DNA of 64,000 bases from Rhodobacteraceae bacterium KLH11 (GTDB lineage Bacteria > Pseudomonadota > Alphaproteobacteria > Rhodobacterales > Rhodobacteraceae). The stretch spans positions 217,118-281,117 of the forward strand of contig DS999533.1 of assembly GCA_000158135.1 (NCBI GenBank), in the 5' to 3' direction. The translations under genes were made by a program, and so were the position numbers. This document shows, piece after piece, positions 23,105 through 33,357 of this stretch. The notes beneath the pieces are model-generated. The model ran no database searches, was not told where the DNA came from, and worked only from the letters and a program-made list of their open reading frames with translations. Within the stretch, counting starts at the first letter, position 1; the number at the start of each line of letters is the position of its first letter.

Positions 23105-26100
23105 ATGACCAAATTTGTAGGCAAAAACACCGAACGATCACCCGTGGCTGCTGGCATTCTGGCACATGACGACAAGAGCTTGATGCGAGAGGGTGGACTT
23201 GTTGACGCCTTTGAATGCGTGGCGTTCCCTTCTGTGGCGGCTGAACACTCCGGGACACCCATCGTAGTCATCGATGGCTTGCAGGATCTGCGGAACGCAC
23301 AAGGAAGCTTTGATGTCTACAATTTTGAGGTGGAAGAGCATCACACCTACATTGCGGATGGGATCAGGGTCCACAACCAGTCTCTAGAGTACAGTTTGAA
23401 CGATGATGGTACGATTGCGAGTTTAGTTAACTCCAACGGTGAAGATGTGCCCTTTTCGGGGACTTACACACCCGCATCCTTGTACCATTATGGGCGCGTT
23501 GAAGTTGCCGACGATGGTACCGCCAAAAGTGTAGTTTCAGGTACTATCGGTCAACAATTTGGGTCCTTTGCCCGAGCGTTTGCGGACGCTATCGGACTTG
23601 ATGGTCAATTTGGGTACCAAGGTACATTTAGAACAACGGAAAACGCGCACCTTTTTGATGTTCATGCGCCGAATGAGATCGATGAGGATGGCATCTCCAT
23701 TCCATTGGGCCTTCTCGCGGCAGTTGCAGAGGCAGTTTCCTCTCAACCAAAGCCTCCCCAAAAGACCAAAACCGAGGATAGTGGCGGTGGCTACAGCTCG
23801 GGCGGTGACGTATCCCACGAAGGCAATTACGGCCGCAGCGGGCGCAATGTTGGGACTGGTCTTTCTGGCGAGGACCGTCCTCTGATCCTTGATTTGGACG
23901 GTTCTGGCGTTGAGCTGACGGAGCTTTTGAACTCGACGGTATTTGTGGACAGCTCTGGTGATGGATTGCTGAACCGGACGGCGTGGGCTGCTTCTGGGAA
24001 CGGGGTTCTGTTTTATGACGCGGATGGGGATGGGGCGATCTCCGAGAAGCGGGAATATGTGTTCACAGAGTGGGATCCGACGGCGACGAGTGACATTGAG
24101 GCGCTGCGGGCGGTGTTTGACAGCAATGGCGATGGTGTCTTTGACGCCAATGACGAGGCCTGGGATGACTTCAAGGTTCTGGTGACCAATGCCGATGGCT
24201 CGCTGGAGGCGAAGACGCTGGCGGAGCTGGGGATCACCTCGATTGATCTGACGGCGGATGCGACCAATATCGAACTGCCCGATGGTTCGGTGATCACCGG
24301 CAAGACGACGTTTACCTATGCGGATGGCTCGACAGGTACGGTGGCGGATACAACACTGGTCTCGGACACGGCCAGCTACCGCATTGAAGAAAGCGAGGCT
24401 GTCGACTCGGAAGGGGTGCGCACGCATATCCAGACCGGGTATGGCGCCGATGGCGCCATTTCTTTTGTCATTACGTCGGTGACCACGGCGGATGGGGCGT
24501 CGATCACCAACAGCTATGACACCAATGGTGACGGGGTTGTGGATCAGTTGCAGACCATCGTGACGGTGGCCAACCCCGATGGCAGCAACAGCGAGACGGT
24601 GACCAATGTGCTGGGCGCGGATCTGGCCACGGGTATTTTGCTCAGCGAGACCAAGACCACCACCAGCGCAGATGGCAATACGGTGACCATCGAGCGGGAT
24701 TCCACCGGTGGTGGCTGGTATGACCAGACCGAGGTCCGCACCACCCACACCGATGACAGCATGACCATCGTGACCACGGACCGCGATCCAAACGGAGGGG
24801 TGATCCGCAGCTCGACCGAGACGGTCTCGGCCGACGGGCTGACACGTACGGACGCGATTGACGAAGATGGCGACGGGCTGGTGGATCTGACCATCACCCA
24901 TAGCATCGTGATCAACGGGGATGGCAGCCGGTCGGAAACGATTGAGCATTTCAACCAGGACGGCTCGCTGCGCAGTGCGGTGACTGAAAGCGTGTCCGCC
25001 GATGGGCAGACCAAGACCATCGCCCGCGATCTGGATGGCGATGGCGATACAGATGTTCAGGAGGAGCTGGACATCACGGTCAATGTGGATGGCACCACGG
25101 ATTCTACGCTGACGGTGAAGAATGGCGATGGCAGTGTGCGCAGTTCCACGACGCACAGCCAGTCCGAGGATGCGCTGACCAAAACGTCGGCCGTGGATCA
25201 GGATGGCGACGGCGATACTGATCTGACCACGGTTGAGGCCACGGTGATCAACGCGAATGGCAGCCGGGAGACCGAGACGACACTGACCAATGCGGATGGG
25301 TCCGTGCGTGCCAAGACTAAGGTCACGCTGGGCAGCGATCAGGTCAGTTCCGAGACCTGGGTGGATCACAATCAGGATGGCACGTTCCAGGCCACGGACC
25401 TGAGCCGCAGCGTGACCGTCGACGGCACCACTGGCGAGCGCACCACAACCAGCTGGACCCGCAATGCGGATGGCTCGTTCAGTGCGCAATCAGTCTCGGT
25501 CTCCAGCGAAGACGGGTTGATCGTAAATACAACTGTGGATGCGGATGGCGACGGGGATACCGATCTGTCGATCTCGGATGTGACGGTTGAGAACACCGAT
25601 GGCAGCTCGACCCGGACCATCGCGGAAACGGCGCAAAATGCTGCGCTCAAAAGCGAACAGGTGGTGACCACCAGCGCGGATGGCCTGACGGTTACGACAC
25701 TGTCGGACGTCAATGGAGATGGTGTGACGGATGGGAAATCCGTCTCAACGCAGGCCTCAAACCCCGATGGCAGCACCTTGCAGACCACAACCAGCTATGC
25801 CGGTGATCAGGCCACACTGCTGGGCGAGAGCACAGTCTCACAAAGCGCGGACCGTCGCCTGACGATCACCACCAGCGACGCCAATGGGGATGGCGCGACG
25901 GACATGACCTTGCGCTCGGAGAAGCATGCCGATGGCAGCATGACCGAGCTGGACACCCGGTTCAGCGCCGATGGCACAACCCTCTCGACCCGGCAGACAG
26001 ATGTCAGCGCGGACGGGCTGACGATTACAACCATCTCGGATGTGGATGGAGATGGCGATACGGATACGACCTCACTTCAGGCCACGGTTCTGAATGCAGA

Positions 26101-29100
26101 TGGGGGCCGGACAACAACCAGTACAGTGCGCAATGGCGATGACAGCCTGCGCAGCGAGATGGTCACCGCGGTCAGCGACGATGGGTTGGTCACCACCACT
26201 ACCGAAGATATAGATGGCGACGGGATTGCTGAGCGTAGTGTGACCTCCACAACAGTATTGAATGCGGATGGATCACAAAAGACCACCGAAGATGTGCAGT
26301 CCAGCGATGGAACGCTTCTCTCCCGCTCGGAAACCACAACCAGCGATGACGGGCTGACGGTTGAGACCCGCGCGGATACTGATGGGGATCAGACTGCGGA
26401 TATCGTCACCACCAGCGTGACAACCCTCAACGATGATGGCAGCACGACCGTCACGACAGAGGTCACAGACGTCACCGGTACCAGCGATGTTCTGCGGTCG
26501 AAGGTTGTCACAACGACCAGTGACAATGGCCGGGATATACTGGAGGCAACGGACATCAACGGCGATGGCCATGCCGACATGCAGGTCCATCGCGTCATCG
26601 GAGATGATGGCTTTGTCACGGTCACTGAGAGCGAGCTGAACAGCGACGGGTCTCTGCAAAGCCGGATGGTATCGACAACCAGCGATACCGGGCTTGAGAG
26701 CACCACGCAATATGACGCGGATGGCGACGGGATTTATGAGCGCAGCATGGACAGCACAACCGTGCTCAATGCGGATGGATCAACCACCCAAACCGTGGAG
26801 GAAAAGGCGGAAGATGGAACGGTCTACAGTCGCATGGTCACGGACACGTCGCGCGATGGCTGGACCACCACCACGCGGGAGGATTTGGATAATGATGGCG
26901 ATGATGATCTGACGACGACACAGGTCTATGACCTGAGTACCACTGGGGTTGAGACCACAACCGTCACCCGTACTGCAGCCGATGGCTCCACGCTTAGTAC
27001 CGATACAACAACAGTCAGCGCCGACAAACGCAGCACAACCCGGTCGGTCGATACCGACGGCAATGGCATCAACGACATGGTGTCAACCGCGACAATTGCG
27101 GATGATGGCACGCAAAACCAACAGACCCAGTATTACGACGACACCGGCACGCTGATCGCAAACACATCGGCCAGTACCAGCGGCGATGGCCTGATCGTCA
27201 CATCGCGAACTGATCGGAATGGCGATGGAACGGATGAGCTCGTCGCAATAGCGACCACGGTGCTTGGGGCAGACGGCAGTCGGAGCGTGACCACTGACTA
27301 CACCGATGGCGGTGGATCACAACTGGCCCAAACCGTTGCAACCACCAGCGACGATGGTCTCAGCACCAGCTGGAGCGCTGATCTGGATGGCGATGGTACC
27401 AATGAGTTTGTCACCACCGGCGCCACCACGTTTGAGGCACATGGCGATGTGGTGCAAACCGCCACAACCACGGACGGTGCTGGCAACACGCTTTCCAGCG
27501 CCACCACCACAACCTCCGGAAACGGGCTGAGCACATCGACGCAGTTTGATCTGGACGGAGATGGTGCAAACGACATTATTCAGAGCCGGACGACACAGGC
27601 CGATGGGTCCTGGACCCAGACCGAGCAGCAGTTTGGATCGGATGGCTCTTCAGTTCATGAGGTCTCTACGACCCAGAGCGCCGATGGCCGCACGCTGACA
27701 ACGCGCGTGGATGAGGATGGCGATGGCACCGATGACCGTGACCTGGTGATCCAGGTTGATCTTGATCGAACGACAACCTCGACCTGGCGGGATCTGGCCA
27801 CAGATGGATCGGCCGACACAGTGATAGTCGGCACAGAGCTGTCCAACGGCACCGAGACCGATTATGCGTTCGATCTTGATGGAGACGGCGAAGCCGAGTT
27901 CACGCGCAGCTCAGACATGCAATATGATGTCGTCGGCAACCGCATCACCCGGATTGAAGAGCAGCATGCGGATCGCCTTACCTTCACCAGAACGATCACC
28001 GATTCCGCAGATGGCCTGTCCCAAACCGTGGCGACGGATATCGACGGGGACGGCAGTACCGACAGCACCAGCCTGACCACCACCACCCTGCACGATGATG
28101 GCCGTCAGACCGTGCGCATCGACGCCACCTACGCAGATGGCGAAACCAAATCCACACTGGTCCGTGATACCAGTGCTGATGGGCGTAATGTGACGGAAAC
28201 CCGAGACTATGATGGGGACGGCAAGATCGACCTGAACGTCACCGCTGTTACGGGCGCGGACGGCCGTATCACAACGACGGAACGGTCCTACGACGCGGAA
28301 GGGGATATGGACAACACGCGGACGACATCCGTGTCCGCAGACGGGCTTGAGACCACAATCACCACCGATGAGACCAGCTTTACCATCACCCGCTCGCCAC
28401 TCGACAACGGCAGCTATGAGGCCAGCTTCACGGGTGAAGACACGTCGTTTACCAGTGAACATCAGGTGGATGGGGCCGGTATCGAGACCTGGAGCCTGCA
28501 GCGCACCGAAGGCTTGATCACCAGCAGCTTTGAAGCCCGGCTTGATGCCAGCTCAAAGGCGCGGGTGATCGCAGAAGCGGAGCGGCTTTATGATACGCTT
28601 CTCGATCGCGATCTTGACACCCATGAATACGAGACCCTGGTTGCGCATATCGAGAATGGCGAACTGGATCTTGAGAGTCTGGCCGAAGAACTGATCACCT
28701 CTGATGAGTATCAGGCGCGGTTCCCGGGCATGAGTGATGGCGCGTTCATTGATCGGGTCTATACCAATGCTTACGGTCGTGGTGCCAGCCTGAGCGAGTT
28801 TGATACCGCTTTGACAGCCCTTGATGCCGGTGATGTGACGCAGGCGCGGTTCGCCACGCAAGTCTCGGAAAGCTCTGAACATCTTGTGGTCGGCAATAGC
28901 CATATGGCCAGCAACAACTTCAACGTTCTGCTCAGCCCGGCACAGGCCGAACGCTCTACCGATCGCGCTTACATCAAGTCGACCGCCACGCGCATTATTG
29001 ATATTCTCTATGGCAAGTCATTGTTCGACCCGGCGCTGACACTGACAGCTTTGCACGTGATCAATGGAGCGGAATCGATCCAGGGGTTCGCAACAAGGCT

Positions 29101-32100
29101 TGTCGAGGAAACCACCGTCCCGGACCCGGATTCCGATCTGGAGCTTGCTGATCTGACCGATGCGCAGTTCGTCTCCCACATCTTTACGAACGCCTTCGAA
29201 GTGGTGCCGCCGCAATCTGATCTGGATCTGTGGCGTGCGCATCTGGAGAATGATCGTCTGACACGCGGAGAGCTGGTGGTCCTCGTTGCACGCAGCACTG
29301 AGTATCTTGCAACAGGCAACCAGCAATCCAGCGACTTCACACAGATTGCGGGGAGCGACCCTGCAGACCTCATTATCGGCGCGCAGCTTCTTGAAGGCGT
29401 CGCCGGTGATGACCGCAACAATGTCATCGACGCCAGCAGTTCGACTGTGCAAAACCAGCTTTCCGGCGGCGCGGGCAACGATACGCTGCTGGGCGGCAGC
29501 AGCGGCGACATCCTGATCGGCGGCGCAGGTGCGGACACCCTCCAGGGCAACGGCGGAGATGACACCCTGTTCATCGATGCCGCCGACCTCGCCAGCGGGA
29601 ACGTCCAGGGTGGGGATGGATATGACACCGCCCGTATCATGGGGTCCGATGACGTCACACTGATCCTCGCACACCACGGCCTGGAGGCTGCCTTCGGCGG
29701 CGATGGCAGCGACACCATCTCAGGCGCAGGGTTAACCGACAACACCACCCTCTATGGCGGTGACGGTGACGACACCATCACCGGAGGTAACGGCGACGAT
29801 GAACTCTTTGGTGACACCGGAAATGATCAGATCAATGGGGGCGATGGCGGCGACACTATATTTGGCGGAACAGGTGCCGACACAATCAACGGTGACAAAG
29901 GCGCCGACACCCTCCTCGGCGGCACCGGCAACGACACCCTCAACGGCGGCATGGGCCACGACTACATCAACGGAGGTGACGGCAACGATATCCTCCACGC
30001 AGGTGAGAACAATACCGTCGAGATACGGGAGATTAAGCGGGCAACTGTCGATGAGCACCCGGATCGCTTGATTGTAGGGGATTTTGACGGTGATGGATAT
30101 GATGACAGGGCCGTCTTTTGGCGGGATAGCGGTCAAAATCGGATCCTGTCCGGGAACGCTGATGGAGGCTATAGCTATAGCGGAAACCCAATCAGCAAGA
30201 CATCTATTGACGAAAACCCTAAACACTACGCTGTAGGGGATTTTAACGGGGACGGTCGCGATGATTTAGCGGTTACGTGGAGCTCGTCTGGTCAAAACCG
30301 GTTCTACTTCGGCAACTCAAACCGAACTTTCAGCGGTCGCAGCGACCCCATCAAAAAGACAAACATTGATGAAAGCCCGACGCGCGTGATCACAGGTGAC
30401 TTCAATGGAGACGGTCGCGATGACCTGATGTTCCATTGGAGCAGCACAGGGCAAAATAGATTCTATTTGGGCAATGCAAACAAAACGTTCACTGGGAACT
30501 TCAACCCGATTCAGAAGACAAAGATTGATAATGGGTCCACGACAGGCAACGTATATGCAGTGCATTCTGGTGACTATGACGGAGATGGCTACGACGACTT
30601 AGCATTCTTCTACAAGGATTCAGGATCGTTGAAGTTTGTATATGGCAACAAAGAAATGTCCCTCAGCGTCACACATGCCGATGTTGAGCACAGCTTGATC
30701 CAGGGTGCAAACTTCGTCCGTGCCGGTGATTTTGACGGAGATGGGCTTGATGACATTGTCTTTGCTTCGACAACCAGCGGAAACAACATTGTTATTCTCG
30801 GCTCCGAAGATCGGTCGCAGGAGGCGCTTCGCTACAACGCGTTCGCAGCAAATACGTTCACGGGCAGCAACAAGAAATGGGGCATCGGTGATTTCAACAA
30901 CGATGGTGTTGACGAAATAATGAAGCTTGATCGCTCCGGTGGAGCGAACGCCTACTACAACATGGAAGTGCCGGACGTTCTACTTGGCGGCGAAGGTGAT
31001 GACACTCTGCATGGTCACAGCGGTCGTGATTATCTTGATGGTGGCGAAGGTGACGATACCGTAAGTTATGAAAGCTCCGACAGTGGCGTCACAATCAACC
31101 TTGAGACTGGCTCGGCATCAGGCGGCTACGCTGACGATGACACCTTGGTCAACATCGAAAACCTCACCGGCAGTGTGCATGCGGATACTCTCATAGGCGA
31201 TCTGTTCGATAATTCGCTTAGCGGGAACGATGGGAGCGATGTAATTGAAGGTCATGGCGGTCGTGATTTGATTGACGGTGGAAATGGAAACGACACGCTC
31301 TCTGGCGGCGGCGGTAGTGATGTGCTCAAAGGCGGGGAAGGTTCGGACATATTGAAAGGTGATACCAGCCTAGGAAATCATCACGAATTCGCATCCACCG
31401 TTGATGTTTTTGGCGATGGGCAGTTGATCTGGGAGAAGACCGCCCCGCTGGTAGGGGATTTCAACGGCGATGGTCTGAGTGACATAGCCTATTCGCTCTA
31501 TAAAGACGGCTCCGGCCACGAAATCCGCACGAAGCTTTCCAACGGGGATGGCACCTATGTGTCCACCGTTGATGTTTTTGGCGATGGGCAGTTGATCTGG
31601 GAGAAAACCGCCCCGCTGGTAGGGGATTTCAACGGCGATGGTCTGAGTGACATAGCCTATTCGCTCTATAAAGACGGCTCCGGCCACGAAATCCGCACGA
31701 AGCTTTCCAACGGGGATGGCACCTATGTGTCCACCGTTGATGTTTTTGGCGATGGGCAGTTGATCTGGGAGAAAACCGCCCCGTTGGTAGGGGATTTCAA
31801 CGGCGATGGTCTGAGTGACATAGCCTATTCGCTCTATAAAGACGGCTCCGGCCACGAAATCCGCACGAAGCTTTCCAACGGGGATGGCACCTATGTGTCC
31901 ACCGTTGATGTTTTTGGCGATGGGCAGTTGATCTGGGAGAAAACCGCCCCGCTGGTAGGGGATTTCAACGGCGATGGTCTGAGTGACATAGCCTATTCGC
32001 TCTATAAAGACGGCTCCGGCCACGAAATCCGCACGAAGCTTTCCAACGGGGATGGCACCTATGTGTCCACCGTTGATGTTTTTGGCGATGGGCAGTTGAT

Positions 32101-32893
32101 CTGGGAGAAAACCGCCCCGTTGGTAGGGGATTTCAACGGCGATGGTCTGAGTGACATAGCCTATTCGCTCTATAAAGACGGCTCCGGCCACGAAATCCGC
32201 ACGAAGCTTTCCAACGGGGATGGCACCTATGTGTCCACCGTTGATGTTTTTGGCGATGGGCAGTTGATCTGGGAGAAAACCGCCCCGCTGGTAGGGGATT
32301 TCAACAGCGATGGCCTCAGTGACATAGCCTATTCGCTCTATAAAGACGGCTCCGGCCACGAAATCCGCACGAAGCTTTCCAACGGGGATGGCACCTATGT
32401 GTCCACCGTTGATGTTTTTGGCGATGGGCAGTTGATCTGGGAGAAAACCGCCCCGCTGGTAGGGGATTTCAACAGCGATGGCCTGAGTGACATAGCCTAT
32501 TCGCTCTATAAAGATGGTTCCGGCCACGAAATTCGAACCAAATTCGCTGCGGTAGATGAAGCAGACGAACTCTATGGAGAAGCGGGTGATGACCAGTTAG
32601 ATGGTGGCGCAGGCAATGACTTCCTTGATGGCGGATTGGACAATGACATCCTGACTGGAGGCACCGGTGCCGACGTGTTCCATTTCGAGGAAAATTTCGG
32701 AACCGATACGATTACAGACTTTGAAGATGGAAGCGACTTGATCCGGATCGATATCGATGGTGCTTCATACGGCGATTTGGACATCACAGAAAGTAATGGT
32801 GATACTATGATTTCACTTGATGGGCACGGCTCAATTACATTGGAAGATGTCGCCGCGTCGCTGATTACGGAGGACGATCTGAATTTTGTCTGA
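23105..32893 (+). CDS. Giant secreted RTX/FG-GAP protein beginning with the C-terminal Hint half
   Basis: The start is ATG 23105 after GGAAGGGGA (3262 residues). Order: Hint C-half, residues 1-91, with VYNFEVEEHHTYIADG and VHN at 89-91; linker; about two dozen roughly 56-residue repeats with DxDGDGxxD calcium motifs (about 420-1780); DUF4214 (about 1820-2090); RTX nonapeptides GGxGxD (about 2110-2300); FG-GAP-like GDFNGDG repeats (about 2305-2620); RTX; seven 56-residue tandem copies (about 2763-3146); final RTX and an acidic C-terminus ending DDLNFV. RTX plus an uncleaved C-terminal signal implies type I secretion and calcium-dependent folding outside the cell. The residue after HN is Gln, so self-cleavage is more likely than classical splicing. 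No transporter genes are in view. Confidence 0.85.
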   Translation: MTKFVGKNTERSPVAAGILAHDDKSLMREGGLVDAFECVAFPSVAAEHSGTPIVVIDGLQDLRNAQGSFDVYNFEVEEHHTYIADGIRVHNQSLEYSLNDDGTIASLVNSNGEDVPFSGTYTPASLYHYGRVEVADDGTAKSVVSGTIGQQFGSFARAFADAIGLDGQFGYQGTFRTTENAHLFDVHAPNEIDEDGISIPLGLLAAVAEAVSSQPKPPQKTKTEDSGGGYSSGGDVSHEGNYGRSGRNVGTGLSGEDRPLILDLDGSGVELTELLNSTVFVDSSGDGLLNRTAWAASGNGVLFYDADGDGAISEKREYVFTEWDPTATSDIEALRAVFDSNGDGVFDANDEAWDDFKVLVTNADGSLEAKTLAELGITSIDLTADATNIELPDGSVITGKTTFTYADGSTGTVADTTLVSDTASYRIEESEAVDSEGVRTHIQTGYGADGAISFVITSVTTADGASITNSYDTNGDGVVDQLQTIVTVANPDGSNSETVTNVLGADLATGILLSETKTTTSADGNTVTIERDSTGGGWYDQTEVRTTHTDDSMTIVTTDRDPNGGVIRSSTETVSADGLTRTDAIDEDGDGLVDLTITHSIVINGDGSRSETIEHFNQDGSLRSAVTESVSADGQTKTIARDLDGDGDTDVQEELDITVNVDGTTDSTLTVKNGDGSVRSSTTHSQSEDALTKTSAVDQDGDGDTDLTTVEATVINANGSRETETTLTNADGSVRAKTKVTLGSDQVSSETWVDHNQDGTFQATDLSRSVTVDGTTGERTTTSWTRNADGSFSAQSVSVSSEDGLIVNTTVDADGDGDTDLSISDVTVENTDGSSTRTIAETAQNAALKSEQVVTTSADGLTVTTLSDVNGDGVTDGKSVSTQASNPDGSTLQTTTSYAGDQATLLGESTVSQSADRRLTITTSDANGDGATDMTLRSEKHADGSMTELDTRFSADGTTLSTRQTDVSADGLTITTISDVDGDGDTDTTSLQATVLNADGGRTTTSTVRNGDDSLRSEMVTAVSDDGLVTTTTEDIDGDGIAERSVTSTTVLNADGSQKTTEDVQSSDGTLLSRSETTTSDDGLTVETRADTDGDQTADIVTTSVTTLNDDGSTTVTTEVTDVTGTSDVLRSKVVTTTSDNGRDILEATDINGDGHADMQVHRVIGDDGFVTVTESELNSDGSLQSRMVSTTSDTGLESTTQYDADGDGIYERSMDSTTVLNADGSTTQTVEEKAEDGTVYSRMVTDTSRDGWTTTTREDLDNDGDDDLTTTQVYDLSTTGVETTTVTRTAADGSTLSTDTTTVSADKRSTTRSVDTDGNGINDMVSTATIADDGTQNQQTQYYDDTGTLIANTSASTSGDGLIVTSRTDRNGDGTDELVAIATTVLGADGSRSVTTDYTDGGGSQLAQTVATTSDDGLSTSWSADLDGDGTNEFVTTGATTFEAHGDVVQTATTTDGAGNTLSSATTTTSGNGLSTSTQFDLDGDGANDIIQSRTTQADGSWTQTEQQFGSDGSSVHEVSTTQSADGRTLTTRVDEDGDGTDDRDLVIQVDLDRTTTSTWRDLATDGSADTVIVGTELSNGTETDYAFDLDGDGEAEFTRSSDMQYDVVGNRITRIEEQHADRLTFTRTITDSADGLSQTVATDIDGDGSTDSTSLTTTTLHDDGRQTVRIDATYADGETKSTLVRDTSADGRNVTETRDYDGDGKIDLNVTAVTGADGRITTTERSYDAEGDMDNTRTTSVSADGLETTITTDETSFTITRSPLDNGSYEASFTGEDTSFTSEHQVDGAGIETWSLQRTEGLITSSFEARLDASSKARVIAEAERLYDTLLDRDLDTHEYETLVAHIENGELDLESLAEELITSDEYQARFPGMSDGAFIDRVYTNAYGRGASLSEFDTALTALDAGDVTQARFATQVSESSEHLVVGNSHMASNNFNVLLSPAQAERSTDRAYIKSTATRIIDILYGKSLFDPALTLTALHVINGAESIQGFATRLVEETTVPDPDSDLELADLTDAQFVSHIFTNAFEVVPPQSDLDLWRAHLENDRLTRGELVVLVARSTEYLATGNQQSSDFTQIAGSDPADLIIGAQLLEGVAGDDRNNVIDASSSTVQNQLSGGAGNDTLLGGSSGDILIGGAGADTLQGNGGDDTLFIDAADLASGNVQGGDGYDTARIMGSDDVTLILAHHGLEAAFGGDGSDTISGAGLTDNTTLYGGDGDDTITGGNGDDELFGDTGNDQINGGDGGDTIFGGTGADTINGDKGADTLLGGTGNDTLNGGMGHDYINGGDGNDILHAGENNTVEIREIKRATVDEHPDRLIVGDFDGDGYDDRAVFWRDSGQNRILSGNADGGYSYSGNPISKTSIDENPKHYAVGDFNGDGRDDLAVTWSSSGQNRFYFGNSNRTFSGRSDPIKKTNIDESPTRVITGDFNGDGRDDLMFHWSSTGQNRFYLGNANKTFTGNFNPIQKTKIDNGSTTGNVYAVHSGDYDGDGYDDLAFFYKDSGSLKFVYGNKEMSLSVTHADVEHSLIQGANFVRAGDFDGDGLDDIVFASTTSGNNIVILGSEDRSQEALRYNAFAANTFTGSNKKWGIGDFNNDGVDEIMKLDRSGGANAYYNMEVPDVLLGGEGDDTLHGHSGRDYLDGGEGDDTVSYESSDSGVTINLETGSASGGYADDDTLVNIENLTGSVHADTLIGDLFDNSLSGNDGSDVIEGHGGRDLIDGGNGNDTLSGGGGSDVLKGGEGSDILKGDTSLGNHHEFASTVDVFGDGQLIWEKTAPLVGDFNGDGLSDIAYSLYKDGSGHEIRTKLSNGDGTYVSTVDVFGDGQLIWEKTAPLVGDFNGDGLSDIAYSLYKDGSGHEIRTKLSNGDGTYVSTVDVFGDGQLIWEKTAPLVGDFNGDGLSDIAYSLYKDGSGHEIRTKLSNGDGTYVSTVDVFGDGQLIWEKTAPLVGDFNGDGLSDIAYSLYKDGSGHEIRTKLSNGDGTYVSTVDVFGDGQLIWEKTAPLVGDFNGDGLSDIAYSLYKDGSGHEIRTKLSNGDGTYVSTVDVFGDGQLIWEKTAPLVGDFNSDGLSDIAYSLYKDGSGHEIRTKLSNGDGTYVSTVDVFGDGQLIWEKTAPLVGDFNSDGLSDIAYSLYKDGSGHEIRTKFAAVDEADELYGEAGDDQLDGGAGNDFLDGGLDNDILTGGTGADVFHFEENFGTDTITDFEDGSDLIRIDIDGASYGDLDITESNGDTMISLDGHGSITLEDVAASLITEDDLNFV
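24370..28460 (+). repeat. About two dozen degenerate 56-residue DxDGDGxxD repeats
   Basis: Each unit follows the pattern SADGLTxTTxxDxDGDGxxD, then NxDGSxxxT, then DGxLxS. The motif is a dockerin/thrombospondin-3-like calcium loop. Divergence between units shows an old expansion, in contrast with the young array at 31391. Confidence 0.7.
31391..32541 (+). repeat. Seven 168-bp tandem repeats, nearly identical
   Basis: Units start at about 31394 and every 168 bp to 32402; the last is incomplete. Each encodes STVDVFGDGQLIWEKTAPLV, then GDFNGDGLSDIAYSLYKDGS and a tail ending NGDGTYV. The first five are almost identical in DNA. Units 6 and 7 share an AACAGCGATGG variant. A recent slippage or recombination expansion is likely, and copy number probably varies between strains. 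Confidence 0.92.
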
Positions 32894-32933
32894 TGTGTGT
32901 TGATCTGTGACAACGTCGTTGGGAGCAGTTGTA

Positions 32934-32962
32934 GCAAGGGCTCGCCGGAGGCCGGCCCTTGC
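32934..32962 (+). terminator. Hairpin after the giant gene
   Basis: GCAAGGGC at 32934-32941 pairs with GCCCTTGC at 32955-32962, with CCGG inside. It begins about 40 bases after the stop. No T-run follows, so terminator function is likely but not certain. Confidence 0.5.
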
Positions 32963-33057
32963 TGGGCTTGGCCAGCCTTGCAAACACCCTGATCGCCGAT
33001 GGCCCAAAAAAATATATATCATCCGATCTATTATAGTGCCCGCTTCGGCGCGATAGA

Positions 33058-33290
33058 TCAAACAGAGACAGGAGGTCGTTCGCCACGAGCAACAACACGT
33101 TTCCAATCCAACCCCTCGAAAAGAGCCTCAAACTGCGATTTATTCACTTTCATCACCCCATTACTGATACGGGGCCATTCAAAGCCTTTTCCTTCAGTCC
33201 GCTTTTAGACTAATACGAGGCCGGTTCCGTCCCAGACAATGAGCTTCAATCGGTCTGCGCGTTTCGAGCGGAAAATGAAGATGGCAACGC
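33058..33290 (-). pseudogene. IS66-family TnpB fragment with internal stop
   Basis: The minus strand reads VAIFIFRSKRADRLKLIVWD, then GTGLVLV, a TAA where Tyr is usual (VYKR), then about 30 codons later SQFEALFEGLDWKRV to a stop at 33058. This is the IS66 orf2 (TnpB) core and C-terminus. The 5' part and the other IS66 genes are absent. Confidence 0.7.
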
Positions 33291-33357
33291 TTAAGGGAGC
33301 CTGAATCTTAACCTGACGGATTTCGAGAATGGTGAATGAACAGATAGAGCAGTCCAA

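Noticed and set aside
23537..25489. 650-codon open frame on the minus strand inside the giant gene, and similar long antisense frames downstream
   Set aside because: They arise from the Asp/Gly/Thr-rich repeats read backwards and have no ribosome site or recognisable domain. The plus-strand protein is clearly the real one.
31370..32527. 385-codon minus-strand frame with 56-residue repeats
   Set aside because: It is the mirror of the 168-bp tandem array; a stop-free antisense frame repeated seven times is expected.
31391..32541. CRISPR-like repeated structure
   Set aside because: The units are 168 bp without spacers and encode a protein repeat, and there are no cas genes in the window.
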